Source: JANXSS01 sp043729515 (GTDB lineage Bacteria > Pseudomonadota > Gammaproteobacteria > Burkholderiales > Burkholderiaceae_D). Taken from it: a stretch of DNA of 51,446 nucleotides. Shown piece after piece: positions 7,509-16,024 of this stretch. Below the pieces are notes generated by a model. The model did no database searches, was not told where the DNA came from, and was given only the letters and a program-made list of their open reading frames with translations. The stretch lies in contig JAYTLK010000111.1 of NCBI GenBank assembly GCA_043729515.1, forward strand, positions 1 through 51,446. Direction: 5' to 3'. The position numbers and the translations under genes were made by a program. The stretch's first letter is position 1. Each line of letters starts with the position of its first letter.

Positions 7509-8369
7509 ATGAGCCGGCCGTTTTCCTACGACGAAGCTTTTTCTCGCAACATCGGCTGGGTCACGCGCGGCGAGCAATCGGCTTTGCGCGGCAAGCGGGT
7601 CGCCATTGCCGGCATGGGCGGCGTGGGCGGCGTTCATCTGCTCACCCTCGTACGCCTGGGCATCGGTGCGTTCCACATTGCCGACTTCGACACGTTCGAC
7701 ATCGCCAACTTCAACCGACAGGTTGGCGCAGCCATGTCCACCGTCGATCAGCCAAAAGCCGAGGTGCTCGCTGCCATGGCACGCGACATCAATCCCGAAG
7801 TCGACATCACGATTTTTCCCGAAGGCCTGACACCGGAAAACGAGACCGTGTTTTTCGAAGACGTCGATCTGTATGTGGATGGCCTCGATTTTTTCGCCTT
7901 TGACGCACGGCAAAGCGCCTTCGCCATTTGCGCACGAAAAAGGATCCCGGCAATCACTGCAGCGCCACTCGGACTCGGAGCGGCTTTCCTGAATTTCCTT
8001 CCAGGCAAAATCACGTTTGAAGAATATTTTCAGTGGGGCGACCTGCCGGAAGACGAAAAGGCATTGCGTTTTCTGCTCGGCCTGGCGCCGCGCGGCTTGC
8101 ATTTCGGTTATCTGGCAGATCCGACGACCGTCAGCCTGCCTGAGCGCCGCGGGCCATCGAGCATCATCGGTTGTCAGTTGTGCGCTGGCGTCGCCGCCGG
8201 CGAAGCGCTGAAGATCCTGCTCGGCCGGGGCAAGGTATTGGCGGCACCGCATGGCCTGCATTTCGATGCCTATCGCAATAAATTCGTCCACACCTGGCGC
8301 CCGGGTGGCAACCGTCATTTCCTGCAACGGCTGGCGTTGAAAATCGCCCGCCGGCGTTTGCAGAGCTGA
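7509..8369 (+). CDS. ThiF/MoeB/HesA-family E1-like adenylyltransferase
   Basis: The 286-residue protein has the E1 Rossmann ATP-binding site GMGGVGG (35-41), the ADFDTFDIANFNRQ segment that binds Mg-ATP, and a conserved C-terminal SSIIGCQLCAG. E1-like enzymes adenylate a carboxylate, usually the C-terminus of a ubiquitin-like protein or peptide. Only one CxxC pair is seen, so the four-Cys zinc site of ThiF/MoeB is probably incomplete. No ubiquitin-like or ThiS/MoaD partner is encoded nearby, so its substrate may be a small molecule or the neighbour's N-acyl amino acid (inference). It ends 9 bases before the nitroreductase gene. ThiF-nitroreductase fusions are known, which supports a functional pair. 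Confidence 0.85.
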   Translation: MSRPFSYDEAFSRNIGWVTRGEQSALRGKRVAIAGMGGVGGVHLLTLVRLGIGAFHIADFDTFDIANFNRQVGAAMSTVDQPKAEVLAAMARDINPEVDITIFPEGLTPENETVFFEDVDLYVDGLDFFAFDARQSAFAICARKRIPAITAAPLGLGAAFLNFLPGKITFEEYFQWGDLPEDEKALRFLLGLAPRGLHFGYLADPTTVSLPERRGPSSIIGCQLCAGVAAGEALKILLGRGKVLAAPHGLHFDAYRNKFVHTWRPGGNRHFLQRLALKIARRRLQS

Positions 8370-8378
8370 GAGGAACAC

Positions 8379-9452
8379 ATGACGACGCGCCAGACCTTGC
8401 TGCAGATTCTGGATGCCGGACGATGGGCGCCCAGCGGCGACAATACACAGCCCTGGCGTTTCGACATCATCAGCGACACGCATGTCGTCATCCATGGCAG
8501 CGACACCCGCAGCCACTGCGTCTATGATCTCGATGGACATCCGAGCCAGATTGCGCTGGGTGCATTGATCGAGACCATCGGCATCGCAGCCAGCGAACAC
8601 GGTCTTGCCATGCGTGCCGACCTGCGGCCCGATGGACCCGAAACCAGCCCGACCTTCGATCTGGTTTTCGCAGCCGATCCGACGTTGGCTGCTGATCCCC
8701 TGGCAGGCTTCATCACCACCCGTAGCGTGCAACGGCGGCCGATGTCCACCCGCGCATTGACGGCATTGCAGAAGGACGCCCTCCAGACTGCGGTCGGTCA
8801 TGCATACGATCTGGTCTGGCTTGAAGGAGCCGGCAACCGGCTTCGCGTAGCCCGCCTGATGTTCCGGAACGCAAAGCTGCGTCTGACCTTGCCCGAGGCA
8901 TACCATACCCACGTCGCCGTCATCCAGTGGAAGGCACGCTTCAGCGAAGACCGCGTGCCTGACCAGGCGTTGGGCGTCGATCCGGTCACATCCCGGTTGA
9001 TGCAATGGATCATGCACAGCTGGGAACGGGTGCATTTTTTCAACCGGTTCCTTGGCGGCACCATCGCGCCGCGCATCCAGATGGATTTCATTCCCGGCAT
9101 GGCCTGTGCCGCCCATTTCGTGATCACGGCTGCCCGTCCGCCGGCATCGATTGCCGAGTACGTCGCCGGTGGCCGCGCGATGCAGCGCTTCTGGCTCGCC
9201 GCTGCCGGCCTCGGGCTGCAGATGCAGCCGGAACTCACCCCCCTGATCTTTTCCCGCTACGCACGTGAAAAAACCCGGTTTTCGGCAACGCCTGCGCTTG
9301 ATGCCAAGGGCCCGGAAGTGGCGCTTCAGCTCGAAGCGGTCGTTGGCCGGCAGGTGGCACACCATGCCGTCTTCATGGGCCGCATCGGCAATGGCACCGC
9401 GGCTGCCGCGCGCTCGACCCGTCGCCCGCTATTGCACTTGCTCCGATCCTGA
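8379..9452 (+). CDS. Nitroreductase-family flavoprotein
   Basis: The 357-residue protein opens with TLLQILDAGRWAPSGDNTQPWRF, the FMN-binding signature of the nitroreductase fold, and is longer than ordinary nitroreductases (about 200-220), resembling the C-terminal half of ThiF-nitroreductase fusion proteins. Family members are FMN enzymes that reduce nitro groups or quinones, or oxidise azolines and cyclic dipeptides. Here it probably carries out a redox step on the product of the FeeM/ThiF pair. A strong Shine-Dalgarno (GAGAGGAAC) precedes the ATG. The catalytic substrate is unknown. Confidence 0.82.
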   Translation: MTTRQTLLQILDAGRWAPSGDNTQPWRFDIISDTHVVIHGSDTRSHCVYDLDGHPSQIALGALIETIGIAASEHGLAMRADLRPDGPETSPTFDLVFAADPTLAADPLAGFITTRSVQRRPMSTRALTALQKDALQTAVGHAYDLVWLEGAGNRLRVARLMFRNAKLRLTLPEAYHTHVAVIQWKARFSEDRVPDQALGVDPVTSRLMQWIMHSWERVHFFNRFLGGTIAPRIQMDFIPGMACAAHFVITAARPPASIAEYVAGGRAMQRFWLAAAGLGLQMQPELTPLIFSRYAREKTRFSATPALDAKGPEVALQLEAVVGRQVAHHAVFMGRIGNGTAAAARSTRRPLLHLLRS

Positions 9453-9482
9453 TCAACGGGATTTGTCCCACGAAGGCATCTC

Positions 9483-10160
9483 ATGCGCCAGATCCGTTTT
9501 CCCGAAATCGCCACCTTTTCTGCTTTCCTGACGCTGGTTTTTCTATTGACGATACTTTGCACGGCAATCGTCCAGCGGATCCTGCCGGCATTCGAACTCC
9601 GCGTGATCGCGGTGAGCATCGCCTTTCTTTTTTTCAGTTATGTGTTTTCGATCATTGCCTATCGCACCGTGTTGCGGATCTGGCCGCTGATGGATGGCGA
9701 GATCGGCCATGGCACGCGAGAAGAATTCGGCTACCACCTGTATCTGCTGTTCAATCTGATCTTGTTCTATCCAATTTTGCGCAGTGGTTTCGTTCCCGTG
9801 CCGCTGATGCGGATCAATTATCAGCTGCTGGGCGCCCGGCTTGGCGCCAATACCTACAGCTCGGGAATCATGTTCGACCCGCCATTGATCCGCATCGGGC
9901 GGGACTGCATCGTCGGTCAATCGTCACTCCTGATTCCGCATGTGATCGAAGGACAGCGACTGGCCCATTACACAATCCGGATTGGCGACAACGTCACGAT
10001 CGGCGCCCAGGCCGTGGTGCTGGCGGGCGTATCGATCGGGGATCACGCAATCGTCGCAATCGGCGCCGTCGTCCCGAAAGGCACCATCATCGGAGCCGGT
10101 GAAGTTTGGGGCGGCATGCCGGCGCGAAAGTTAAGCGACCGTGTTTTGACGAACGCCTGA
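9483..10160 (+). CDS. Membrane-anchored left-handed beta-helix acyltransferase
   Basis: The 225-residue protein has two N-terminal hydrophobic helices (about 10-32 and 40-62), a further hydrophobic stretch near 85-105, then a hexapeptide-repeat domain (IRIGDNVTIGAQAVVLAGVSIGDHAIVAIGAVV) ending in GEVWGGMPARKL, typical of LbH O-acetyl or acyl transferases. It likely acylates a lipid-linked or membrane-near substrate at the inner face of the membrane. A GAAGG ribosome-binding site lies 8 bases before the ATG and 30 bases after the nitroreductase, so it is the last gene of the four-gene cassette. Confidence 0.78.
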   Translation: MRQIRFPEIATFSAFLTLVFLLTILCTAIVQRILPAFELRVIAVSIAFLFFSYVFSIIAYRTVLRIWPLMDGEIGHGTREEFGYHLYLLFNLILFYPILRSGFVPVPLMRINYQLLGARLGANTYSSGIMFDPPLIRIGRDCIVGQSSLLIPHVIEGQRLAHYTIRIGDNVTIGAQAVVLAGVSIGDHAIVAIGAVVPKGTIIGAGEVWGGMPARKLSDRVLTNA

Positions 10161-10252
10161 TGCATTTGTCCGGATGCTGACTTGGCAGGCATTGGCCAAT
10201 AAGCCGCACTGCGCCTCGGCGAACATTGCAGGACTGGCTTTTTCGATGCTTT

Positions 10253-10287
10253 CCTTGCCTTGCCTTGCCTTGCCTTGCTTTGCTTTA
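10253..10287 (+). repeat. Pentanucleotide tandem repeat (CCTTG)5 plus two variants
   Basis: Five perfect CCTTG units are followed by CTTTG and CTTTA. The tract lies between two convergent gene ends and is outside both coding regions. Such tracts can change length by slippage, but no gene would be switched by it here. Confidence 0.9.
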
Positions 10288-10373
10288 TTCTAAATTGCCT
10301 TTCCCTGCCCTGTATTACCTTGTATTGGCCCTCCGCTGCCCTATCAAGCATAGGGCTCACACCGCATGACCAT

Positions 10374-10399
10374 AAAAAAAGCGAGCCACACGGGCTCGC
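10374..10399 (-). terminator. Terminator of the PEP-CTERM protein gene
   Basis: On the minus strand GCGAGCC-CGTGT-GGCTCGC is a 7-bp hairpin followed by seven T, 47 bases after the stop codon of the PepA-like gene. A second 7-bp hairpin without a T run (10338-10356) lies beyond it and may help end the opposing transcript. Confidence 0.85.
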
Positions 10400-10445
10400 T
10401 TTCCTGACCTGACCATGTAACTGCCGGGCTAGCCGGCTAGTTCGA

Positions 10446-11423
10446 TCAGCTGTTTTTCTTGCGTGAGATACCGAAGAAGCCCAGCATTGCCAAGCCGAGG
10501 CCGAGCATTGCGGTGGTTGCTGGCTCTGGCACGACGTTTGGTGAAAAACGGACCGTCTGGCTGGCATCTGCTTGCAGCAGGAAGTCAGGACCATTCAGAC
10601 CATTTACCGCGCCAACGTTCGGTGCGATACCGTTGACCAGACGTGATGGATCGACTTGGGTGAAAGGCGAACCATTGTTCGTCGTGAAATTCGACGTTAC
10701 CGTTGCATTACCGAATTGTGGAAAATACGACGTGTCGGCGAAGTCACCGTTCGCTGCAATCAGATTCACGTTGAACGTGGTCTGCCCGCCACCAGTCACG
10801 GACTGGGTGCCAGGGTAATTATCAGGAGTTGACGTATATTGATCAAGCGGGCCAGAGACTGGATTTGTCCGGCTGGCAGTGGTTGCCGTGTAGTTACCCA
10901 CTGGCTCGCTGACGACCGTGCCCTGGAAAATCAGCTTTGGTGAAGTGAAACCTGTGCCGGCTGCATTGTCTGCCGCACTATTCGTCGCGTAAATGCGATA
11001 GTAGTTTTGCGCTTGCACAGGTGCGAGGCCAAAAGTTGCGGTCTGTGTCGTTGTGCCGTTGAAGCTGCTTTGCGAAAAGCCAATGATTTGTTCGGTGAAC
11101 GAAGCGGTGAACGTGAAGAATTTACCCAAGTCGCCATTGGTGAATGCAGGCGTTGCATTGGTGCCTGGCTTCAGAAAACTGTTCAGATTGGCTTGGTAAT
11201 ACAATTGAAATGTGCCGCCAGGACCAGCGACTGCTGCTGCTTGCGTGGCTGCGACGCCGCCGACTGCAAGAGCGTTGCCTGGAGCTTGGTCGATGGTGCC
11301 AACTGAAACGACGGTCGTACCATCACCCGTTGGGCTGAACAGGAACGTGTCTGCGTGAGCGAACGGCGCGCTCAGTGCCATGGCGACTGAAGCGGCGAGG
11401 ATTAGGTTGGTCTTGAATTTCAT
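10446..11423 (-). CDS. PEP-CTERM sorting-domain protein, PepA-like flocculation protein
   Basis: The 325-residue exported protein has a signal peptide (MKFKTNLILAASVAMALSA, cleavage likely after AHA) and a classic C-terminal sorting signal: VPEP at about 298-301, a hydrophobic helix, and a final SRKKNS cluster. Exosortase A cuts this signal and hands the protein on to the envelope or matrix. The body (GDGTTVVSVGTIDQAPGNAL) resembles the flocculation-associated PepA proteins of Zoogloea-like bacteria; that naming is from memory. It is low in Cys and rich in Asn, Thr and Gly. The start at 11423 follows a GGAG; the upstream in-frame ATG at 11453 lacks a signal peptide. A sigma-54 promoter and a dyad lie upstream. 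Codon use is less GC-rich than in neighbours. Confidence 0.92.
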   Translation of the reverse strand: MKFKTNLILAASVAMALSAPFAHADTFLFSPTGDGTTVVSVGTIDQAPGNALAVGGVAATQAAAVAGPGGTFQLYYQANLNSFLKPGTNATPAFTNGDLGKFFTFTASFTEQIIGFSQSSFNGTTTQTATFGLAPVQAQNYYRIYATNSAADNAAGTGFTSPKLIFQGTVVSEPVGNYTATTASRTNPVSGPLDQYTSTPDNYPGTQSVTGGGQTTFNVNLIAANGDFADTSYFPQFGNATVTSNFTTNNGSPFTQVDPSRLVNGIAPNVGAVNGLNGPDFLLQADASQTVRFSPNVVPEPATTAMLGLGLAMLGFFGISRKKNS

Positions 11424-11489
11424 GGAGTTCTCCGGGTCAGGTCGTTGATTCAATTATTTGAGAATTTTGTTTCTCACTGACCTACTGCA

Positions 11490-11505
11490 TGCATGTACTG
11501 TGCCA
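11490..11505 (-). promoter_or_regulatory. Sigma-54 (-24/-12) promoter of the PepA-like gene
   Basis: TGGCAC-N5-ATGCA on the minus strand matches the RpoN consensus TGGCAC-N5-TTGCW with one change and exact spacing. The predicted start is near 11478, giving a leader of about 55 nt. PrsR, encoded in this window, is a sigma-54 activator, which fits. Confidence 0.82.
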
Positions 11506-11578
11506 GAAAAATAATTCTATTTATATTCAATACGTTACGACGTTAATTTCACAGTGGTATTCGATTCGGTGGAGCATG

Positions 11579-11595
11579 TGTAAAGAATGCCGACA
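11579..11595 (-). promoter_or_regulatory. 17-bp dyad, candidate PrsR enhancer site
   Basis: The plus strand reads TGTAAAGAATGCCGACA, a TGT-N11-ACA dyad 73 bp upstream of the -24 box. An almost identical element precedes the HprK-related operon (22630-22646). Enhancers of sigma-54 activators usually lie 70-200 bp upstream, so position and sharing both support a PrsR site. Binding is an inference. Confidence 0.5.
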
Positions 11596-11685
11596 ACTTA
11601 TATGCGAGGTAGTTAACAAAGTCTTTGCCGCCTTGCCGGCTTCATTGAATTCAGTCAATCTTCGCCACCCGAAATTCTACCCCGG

Positions 11686-12888
11686 TCATCTTGTTTTTTC
11701 GACAAATTCTCGAAAAATTTCGCCAAATTTCAAATCCGCGCCGCTGCGCTGGAGCGCTTTCGCGGCATGCCGGTACTGCGGATTCGCCAGTACTGCATGA
11801 ACCGCGCTGTTCAGGCGGCCCGCGTTCACGCGATCACCGCGCACGATCGTTCCTGCTCCTTGCCGAACGATCGCCGCCATGTTCATGAACTGGTCCAGGT
11901 TGCCGCAGATACCGATCACCGGCACGCCGGCGGCCAATGCTTGCTGGCTCGTCGGGCTGCCGCCATTGCAGACGACCAGGTCGGCACGTCGGGCAGCCTG
12001 TTCGCCCGGCAGGTAATCGGACTGGAACACGTGGGCTCTGGCAGAGGTCGGCATCGTCGCCGCGGGCGCCGCCACGATGAGATTGATGTCCAGTTGCGAC
12101 AGGGCTGCAAACGCCGATTCTGCAACCGACGCTGCGCCTGAACTGCCCAGTGTCAGGTAGATCGTCGGTTTGCCAGCATCGATCTGGTTCCAGGATGCCG
12201 GTTCCGGGATTGCCGGCGACCAAGGCACGGGACCAAGCCGATGGTGTGCCGCAGGTGAATTGTCGGTTGGAAACAACACCGGATCATCGGCAAACAGCAT
12301 GAAATCGGCGTCGGTGTAGACCCGGCGCAGGTCGGAACGTAGCGGAGCCAACCCGTTTTCCATCCGCAGTGTGTTGAGCGGCTTGCAGTGGCCTGGAAAA
12401 ACGAACGGCTTGCCGATTTCATACAGCAGCCTGGCCAATGCCAACGGCAAGACACGCGAGATCGGCAATACCGGCATTGGAAATGCCTGGTAACGATAAA
12501 ACGGACTCCAGTACGTATTCGAAATTCCCGCGTAGGCAATCTTGCGCAGTCGGGCACTGACGGACAACGACAGGCGAAAGTCGCCAACGATCAGATCAGG
12601 GCGTGCCTGATCGATCAGCGCCAGGTCAGCCCTGACGTAATCGCGTAATGTCGGCAGGTCATAGACTGGACTACCGGTGGCAAGCGCTGCCAGGAATGCC
12701 TCGCTCGAAATCGATTGCAGCGGCAGAATCGTGGCGGCGCTTTCCTGCAGAAACCGACTGTAGCGCGCATTGCAGGCAATCGAGACCTCGAAGCGATCCG
12801 CCGGCAACGCCGCTGCCAGGGCGAGCGGTCGCGCGACATGCGCCAGCGTGACCGCCTCGCAAAAGAACAAGATTTTTCGACGCTGCAT
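11686..12888 (-). CDS. GT1-like (GT-B fold) glycosyltransferase
   Basis: The 400-residue protein resembles UDP-glucuronosyl/MGT-type glycosyltransferases: N-terminal RKILFFCEAVTLAHVARPLA, a mid strand PTIYLTLGSSG, and the nucleotide-binding segment VVCNGGSPTSQQALAAGVPV followed by DQFMN. In classic members the first residue of the NGGS motif is His, here it is Asn. These enzymes glycosylate lipids or small molecules. The ATG at 12888 has an AGGA 5 bases upstream and begins directly with the Rossmann strand, so it is preferred over the ATG at 12912. It is divergent from the ABC transporter operon, and an acceptor linked to that operon is possible. Confidence 0.82.
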   Translation of the reverse strand: MQRRKILFFCEAVTLAHVARPLALAAALPADRFEVSIACNARYSRFLQESAATILPLQSISSEAFLAALATGSPVYDLPTLRDYVRADLALIDQARPDLIVGDFRLSLSVSARLRKIAYAGISNTYWSPFYRYQAFPMPVLPISRVLPLALARLLYEIGKPFVFPGHCKPLNTLRMENGLAPLRSDLRRVYTDADFMLFADDPVLFPTDNSPAAHHRLGPVPWSPAIPEPASWNQIDAGKPTIYLTLGSSGAASVAESAFAALSQLDINLIVAAPAATMPTSARAHVFQSDYLPGEQAARRADLVVCNGGSPTSQQALAAGVPVIGICGNLDQFMNMAAIVRQGAGTIVRGDRVNAGRLNSAVHAVLANPQYRHAAKALQRSGADLKFGEIFREFVEKTR

Positions 12889-13071
12889 CGCATTCCTGAT
12901 CCGGTGCGGCATGCCCGAGCGATGCCGAAGTGTAATTGCTTGCCATCATCTCATGTGGCAATCCGCGGCCGGCGTAAAATCAGACGCCCGCTGGAATTGA
13001 TTGCCAAGCATCCAGACGCCCCCGATAATCAGTTGGACCTCAGGAAAGTATTCAACGCGCACAAGCCGGAC

Positions 13072-13845
13072 ATGGAAAACGTTTCACCGACCTCGCCCTC
13101 CCTTTCGACAGATCCGATCACTTCCAGAAATGCGAGAGATGAGCCGGTCGTTCTGAATCACGTCAACAAGACCTATCTGCTCGACGCGATCAACGTACCG
13201 GCGCTAACGGACATCAATGTCCTGATCCGACCAAATCGTTTTACCGTGTTGTCCGGCCCATCGGGCAGCGGCAAGACAACGCTTCTCAATGTCATCGGTT
13301 GCATCGACCGTCCCGATAGCGGTGAGCTGATCATCGCCGGCAAATCGGTGCAGGACATGGACGACGATGCACTGTCGGATTTCCGGGCGCGTCATATCGG
13401 CTTCATTTTCCAGAACTTCAATCTGCTGCCGGTATTGAATGCCTATGAAAACGTCGAATATCCCCTGGTGATGGCAGGTTTGCCGGTTGCCGATCGCAGG
13501 AAACGCGTCGAATCCCTGCTGAAATCAGTCGGTCTTCTCGAAAAGGCAAGGAATCGCCCTGGACAATTATCCGGTGGACAGCGCCAGCGGGTCGCCATCG
13601 CGCGTGCACTGGCCCGCTCGCCGCGTCTGGTCCTGGCCGATGAACCGACCGCCAATCTGGATAGCCAGACCGGCGCGATGATCATTCGGCTGATGCGCAA
13701 GATTCAGAAAAACTACCAGGTATCGTTCATTTTCTCGTCACATGATCCGATGGTGCTGGCCGAAGCCGACGATGCCATCTTCATCAACGATGGCCATATC
13801 GTGTCGATCAAGCGCGATGACGATGACATGCCGCCAGCACGATGA
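13072..13845 (+). CDS. ABC transporter ATP-binding protein (LolD/MacB type)
   Basis: The 257-residue ATPase has Walker A GPSGSGKTT (Lys68), a Q-loop FIFQNFNLLPVLNAYENVEYPL typical of the LolD/MacB class, the signature LSGGQRQRVAIARAL, Walker B LVLADEPTANLDS and the switch His in SSHDP. Proteins of this class power FtsX-type permeases that extract lipoproteins or extrude molecules across the envelope without being classic importers. The stop overlaps the next start (ATGA), so the ATPase and permease are translationally coupled. The start at 13072 gives a 20-residue extension before the conserved domain; the frame is open further upstream without a better start. Confidence 0.92.
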   Translation: MENVSPTSPSLSTDPITSRNARDEPVVLNHVNKTYLLDAINVPALTDINVLIRPNRFTVLSGPSGSGKTTLLNVIGCIDRPDSGELIIAGKSVQDMDDDALSDFRARHIGFIFQNFNLLPVLNAYENVEYPLVMAGLPVADRRKRVESLLKSVGLLEKARNRPGQLSGGQRQRVAIARALARSPRLVLADEPTANLDSQTGAMIIRLMRKIQKNYQVSFIFSSHDPMVLAEADDAIFINDGHIVSIKRDDDDMPPAR

Positions 13846-15230
13846 CGACATTCGCCCTGGCCTTACGCAATCTCCTGCGCAACCGGCGCAGGTCCATGAC
13901 CAGCCTGCTGGCGGTGATGATCGGCGGCTTCGCCCTTCTTTTGTTCGGCGGTTATATCCGCAACATCGCGTACGGACTGGAAACCGGCTTCGTCACGCAA
14001 AGCGGGCATTTCCAGATCCAGAAAAAAGACTTCTTTTTATACGGTAACGGCAACCCTGGTGCTTACGGCATCAACGGCTATCAGGATGTGTTGAAGGCAG
14101 TGCGCACTGACACCCGTCTTGCGCCGTTGCTGTCGGTGGCGACCCCGACCTTGCAGCTCGGCGGGATCGCCGGCAATTTTGCGGCATCCGCATCGCGCAC
14201 CGTGGTCGGCAGCGGCGTCGTGGTCGATGAACAGAATCAGATGCGGTTATGGAATGAATACGGCTTTCCCAAGCTTCCCGATCCCCTGGCCTTGACCGGC
14301 ACCGCAAGCGACGCAGCCGTCATCGGCACCGGCGTCGCGCGGGCGCTCGACCTGTGCGCCGAACTCAAGGTCAGCAACTGCCAACGCGCGGCCGCACAGG
14401 TGGCAGCCAGCGCCGCTGCGCTGCCAAACGACCTTGCCGCCTTGTCGATGCAGGAGACCCCGAAGACGACGGCGCAAGCAAAAACAGCGATCGAACTCCT
14501 TGCCCCCAGCGCGCGTGGCGCGCCCAACGTCGCCCGGCTCAATGTCGTGAAGGCGGAAGAACAAGGCGTCAAGGAACTTGATGACATCTTCGTGGCGTTG
14601 CATCTGGTACAGGCGCAGAAACTGATCTACGGTTCCGAAGCACCCAAGGCGACCGCCATCCTGCTGCTGTTGAAACGCACCGAAGACATGCCGATCGCGC
14701 GTCAGTATCTTGGTGACCTGCTTGCGAAAATTCCCGGCGGCGACGATCTGGCGCTGCTCGATTTCAAGACGTTGAATCCATTCTTCGGCCAAACGGTACG
14801 CTTGTTCAACGTCATTTTCGGTTTCATTTCGCTATTGATCGGCACTATCGTCGTCTTCATGCTGGGCAATACGATGAGCATGGCGGTGGTCGAGCGGACG
14901 GTCGAGATCGGCACCCTGCGGGCGATCGGCCTGAAGCGCGACGACATCCGCAACCTGTTCGTGCTCGAAGGCTTGCTGATCGGAATTCTCGGTGCGGTGC
15001 TTGGCGTGACGCTGGCATTGATCGTCTCAGGACTTGTCAACGTCAGTGGTCTGTCGTGGATCCCACCGGGGCGAATCACGGAAGTGGCCCTGACCGTGCG
15101 GATCTGGGGTGAGCCGGACTTGATCTTCATTACCGCGTTCGGGCTGATTCTGGTGGCCGGTATTTCCGCCTGGTTTCCATCGCAACGTGCGGCCCGCATG
15201 AACATCGTCGACGCATTGCGTCATGTTTGA
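13842..15230 (+). CDS. FtsX-like ABC transporter permease
   Basis: The 462-residue protein has an N-terminal transmembrane helix (about 18-40), a large periplasmic domain of roughly 270 residues, and three C-terminal helices with the FtsX core VERTVEIGTLRAIGLKRDDI. This is the MacB/LolC/E topology. The periplasmic domain has a low-complexity Ala-rich stretch at about 180-230, unlike LolC/E. With the ATPase it should form a mechanotransmission transporter that hands a lipid or lipoprotein to the LolA-like carrier encoded next. Confidence 0.9.
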   Translation: MTTFALALRNLLRNRRRSMTSLLAVMIGGFALLLFGGYIRNIAYGLETGFVTQSGHFQIQKKDFFLYGNGNPGAYGINGYQDVLKAVRTDTRLAPLLSVATPTLQLGGIAGNFAASASRTVVGSGVVVDEQNQMRLWNEYGFPKLPDPLALTGTASDAAVIGTGVARALDLCAELKVSNCQRAAAQVAASAAALPNDLAALSMQETPKTTAQAKTAIELLAPSARGAPNVARLNVVKAEEQGVKELDDIFVALHLVQAQKLIYGSEAPKATAILLLLKRTEDMPIARQYLGDLLAKIPGGDDLALLDFKTLNPFFGQTVRLFNVIFGFISLLIGTIVVFMLGNTMSMAVVERTVEIGTLRAIGLKRDDIRNLFVLEGLLIGILGAVLGVTLALIVSGLVNVSGLSWIPPGRITEVALTVRIWGEPDLIFITAFGLILVAGISAWFPSQRAARMNIVDALRHV

Positions 15231-15245
15231 TTGGATTGGATTCGA

Positions 15246-16019
15246 ATGACATACCACCGCGTCTTTTTCAGCATCTTGTTTTTGCTGGTTGCAGCAAGCG
15301 CACGGTGCGCCCCGAATGCGCAGGCAATCCTGGCGGCCAGCGACGCCATCCGCAATCCCGGCAAACCATTCGGCCTGACCGTGACGTTGATCGAATATCG
15401 TTCGGGCAAACAGACCGATACCAATTCCCTGGCCATTTATTCACGGGCGGAGTCGGGCAACGGCCAGTTCAGCAGCCTGATGCGCTTCATGACGCCAACC
15501 CGCGACGCCGGCAAGCTGATGCTGAAAAACGGCAACGATCTCTGGTTTTATGACCCCAACAGCAAAGCCACCATTCGCCTGTCGCCGCAGCAGCGGCTGC
15601 TGGGCCAGGCCGCCAATGGCGACGTGGTGACGGTCAACCTGGCCAAGGATTACAAGGCCGAGATCGGGGGTGAGGAAGACATGGTCGATGGCGAGCGCCA
15701 GAACCATCATTGCTACAAGCTCGAACTCACGGCGGCCAATCCGGACGTCACCTATCATTCGCTGGAAATGTGGGTCGACCAGACCAGCAACCGGCCGATC
15801 AAGGCGCGCTTTTACACCGAAAGCAAGCGGCTCCTGAAGACGGTGTATTACCGGCGTTATCAGAAAGCGCTCGGCGTCGAACGGCCGACCGAGACCGTGA
15901 TCATCGACGGCCTCGATCCGCAATGGGTTACCGTGATGCGCTATGCCGACCATGCCTGGCGCGATGTGCCGGAGGCGTGGCTGCAGCGCGATTACCTTCC
16001 ACGCTTTCAACCGGAGTGA
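15246..16019 (+). CDS. LolA-like outer-membrane lipoprotein-sorting family protein
   Basis: The 257-residue protein has a signal peptide (MTYHRVFFSILFLLVAASA) and the features of the COG2834 LolA-like fold: MRFMTPTRDAGKLMLKNGNDLWFYDPNSKATIRLSP followed across by YHSLEMWVDQTSNRPIKARFY. Such proteins bind acyl chains in a half-barrel and carry lipids or lipoproteins across the periplasm. The ATG at 15246 is chosen because it starts the signal peptide; a TTG at 15231 is less likely. It lies between an FtsX permease and an outer-membrane barrel, so it is the probable periplasmic shuttle of this module. True LolA is normally encoded elsewhere, so this is a paralogue. Confidence 0.85.
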   Translation: MTYHRVFFSILFLLVAASARCAPNAQAILAASDAIRNPGKPFGLTVTLIEYRSGKQTDTNSLAIYSRAESGNGQFSSLMRFMTPTRDAGKLMLKNGNDLWFYDPNSKATIRLSPQQRLLGQAANGDVVTVNLAKDYKAEIGGEEDMVDGERQNHHCYKLELTAANPDVTYHSLEMWVDQTSNRPIKARFYTESKRLLKTVYYRRYQKALGVERPTETVIIDGLDPQWVTVMRYADHAWRDVPEAWLQRDYLPRFQPE

Positions 16020-16024
16020 GCACC

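Noticed and set aside
10253..10287. Phase-variation switch at the CCTTG tract
   Set aside because: The tract lies in a convergent gap after both stop codons, so length changes cannot shift a reading frame or a promoter.
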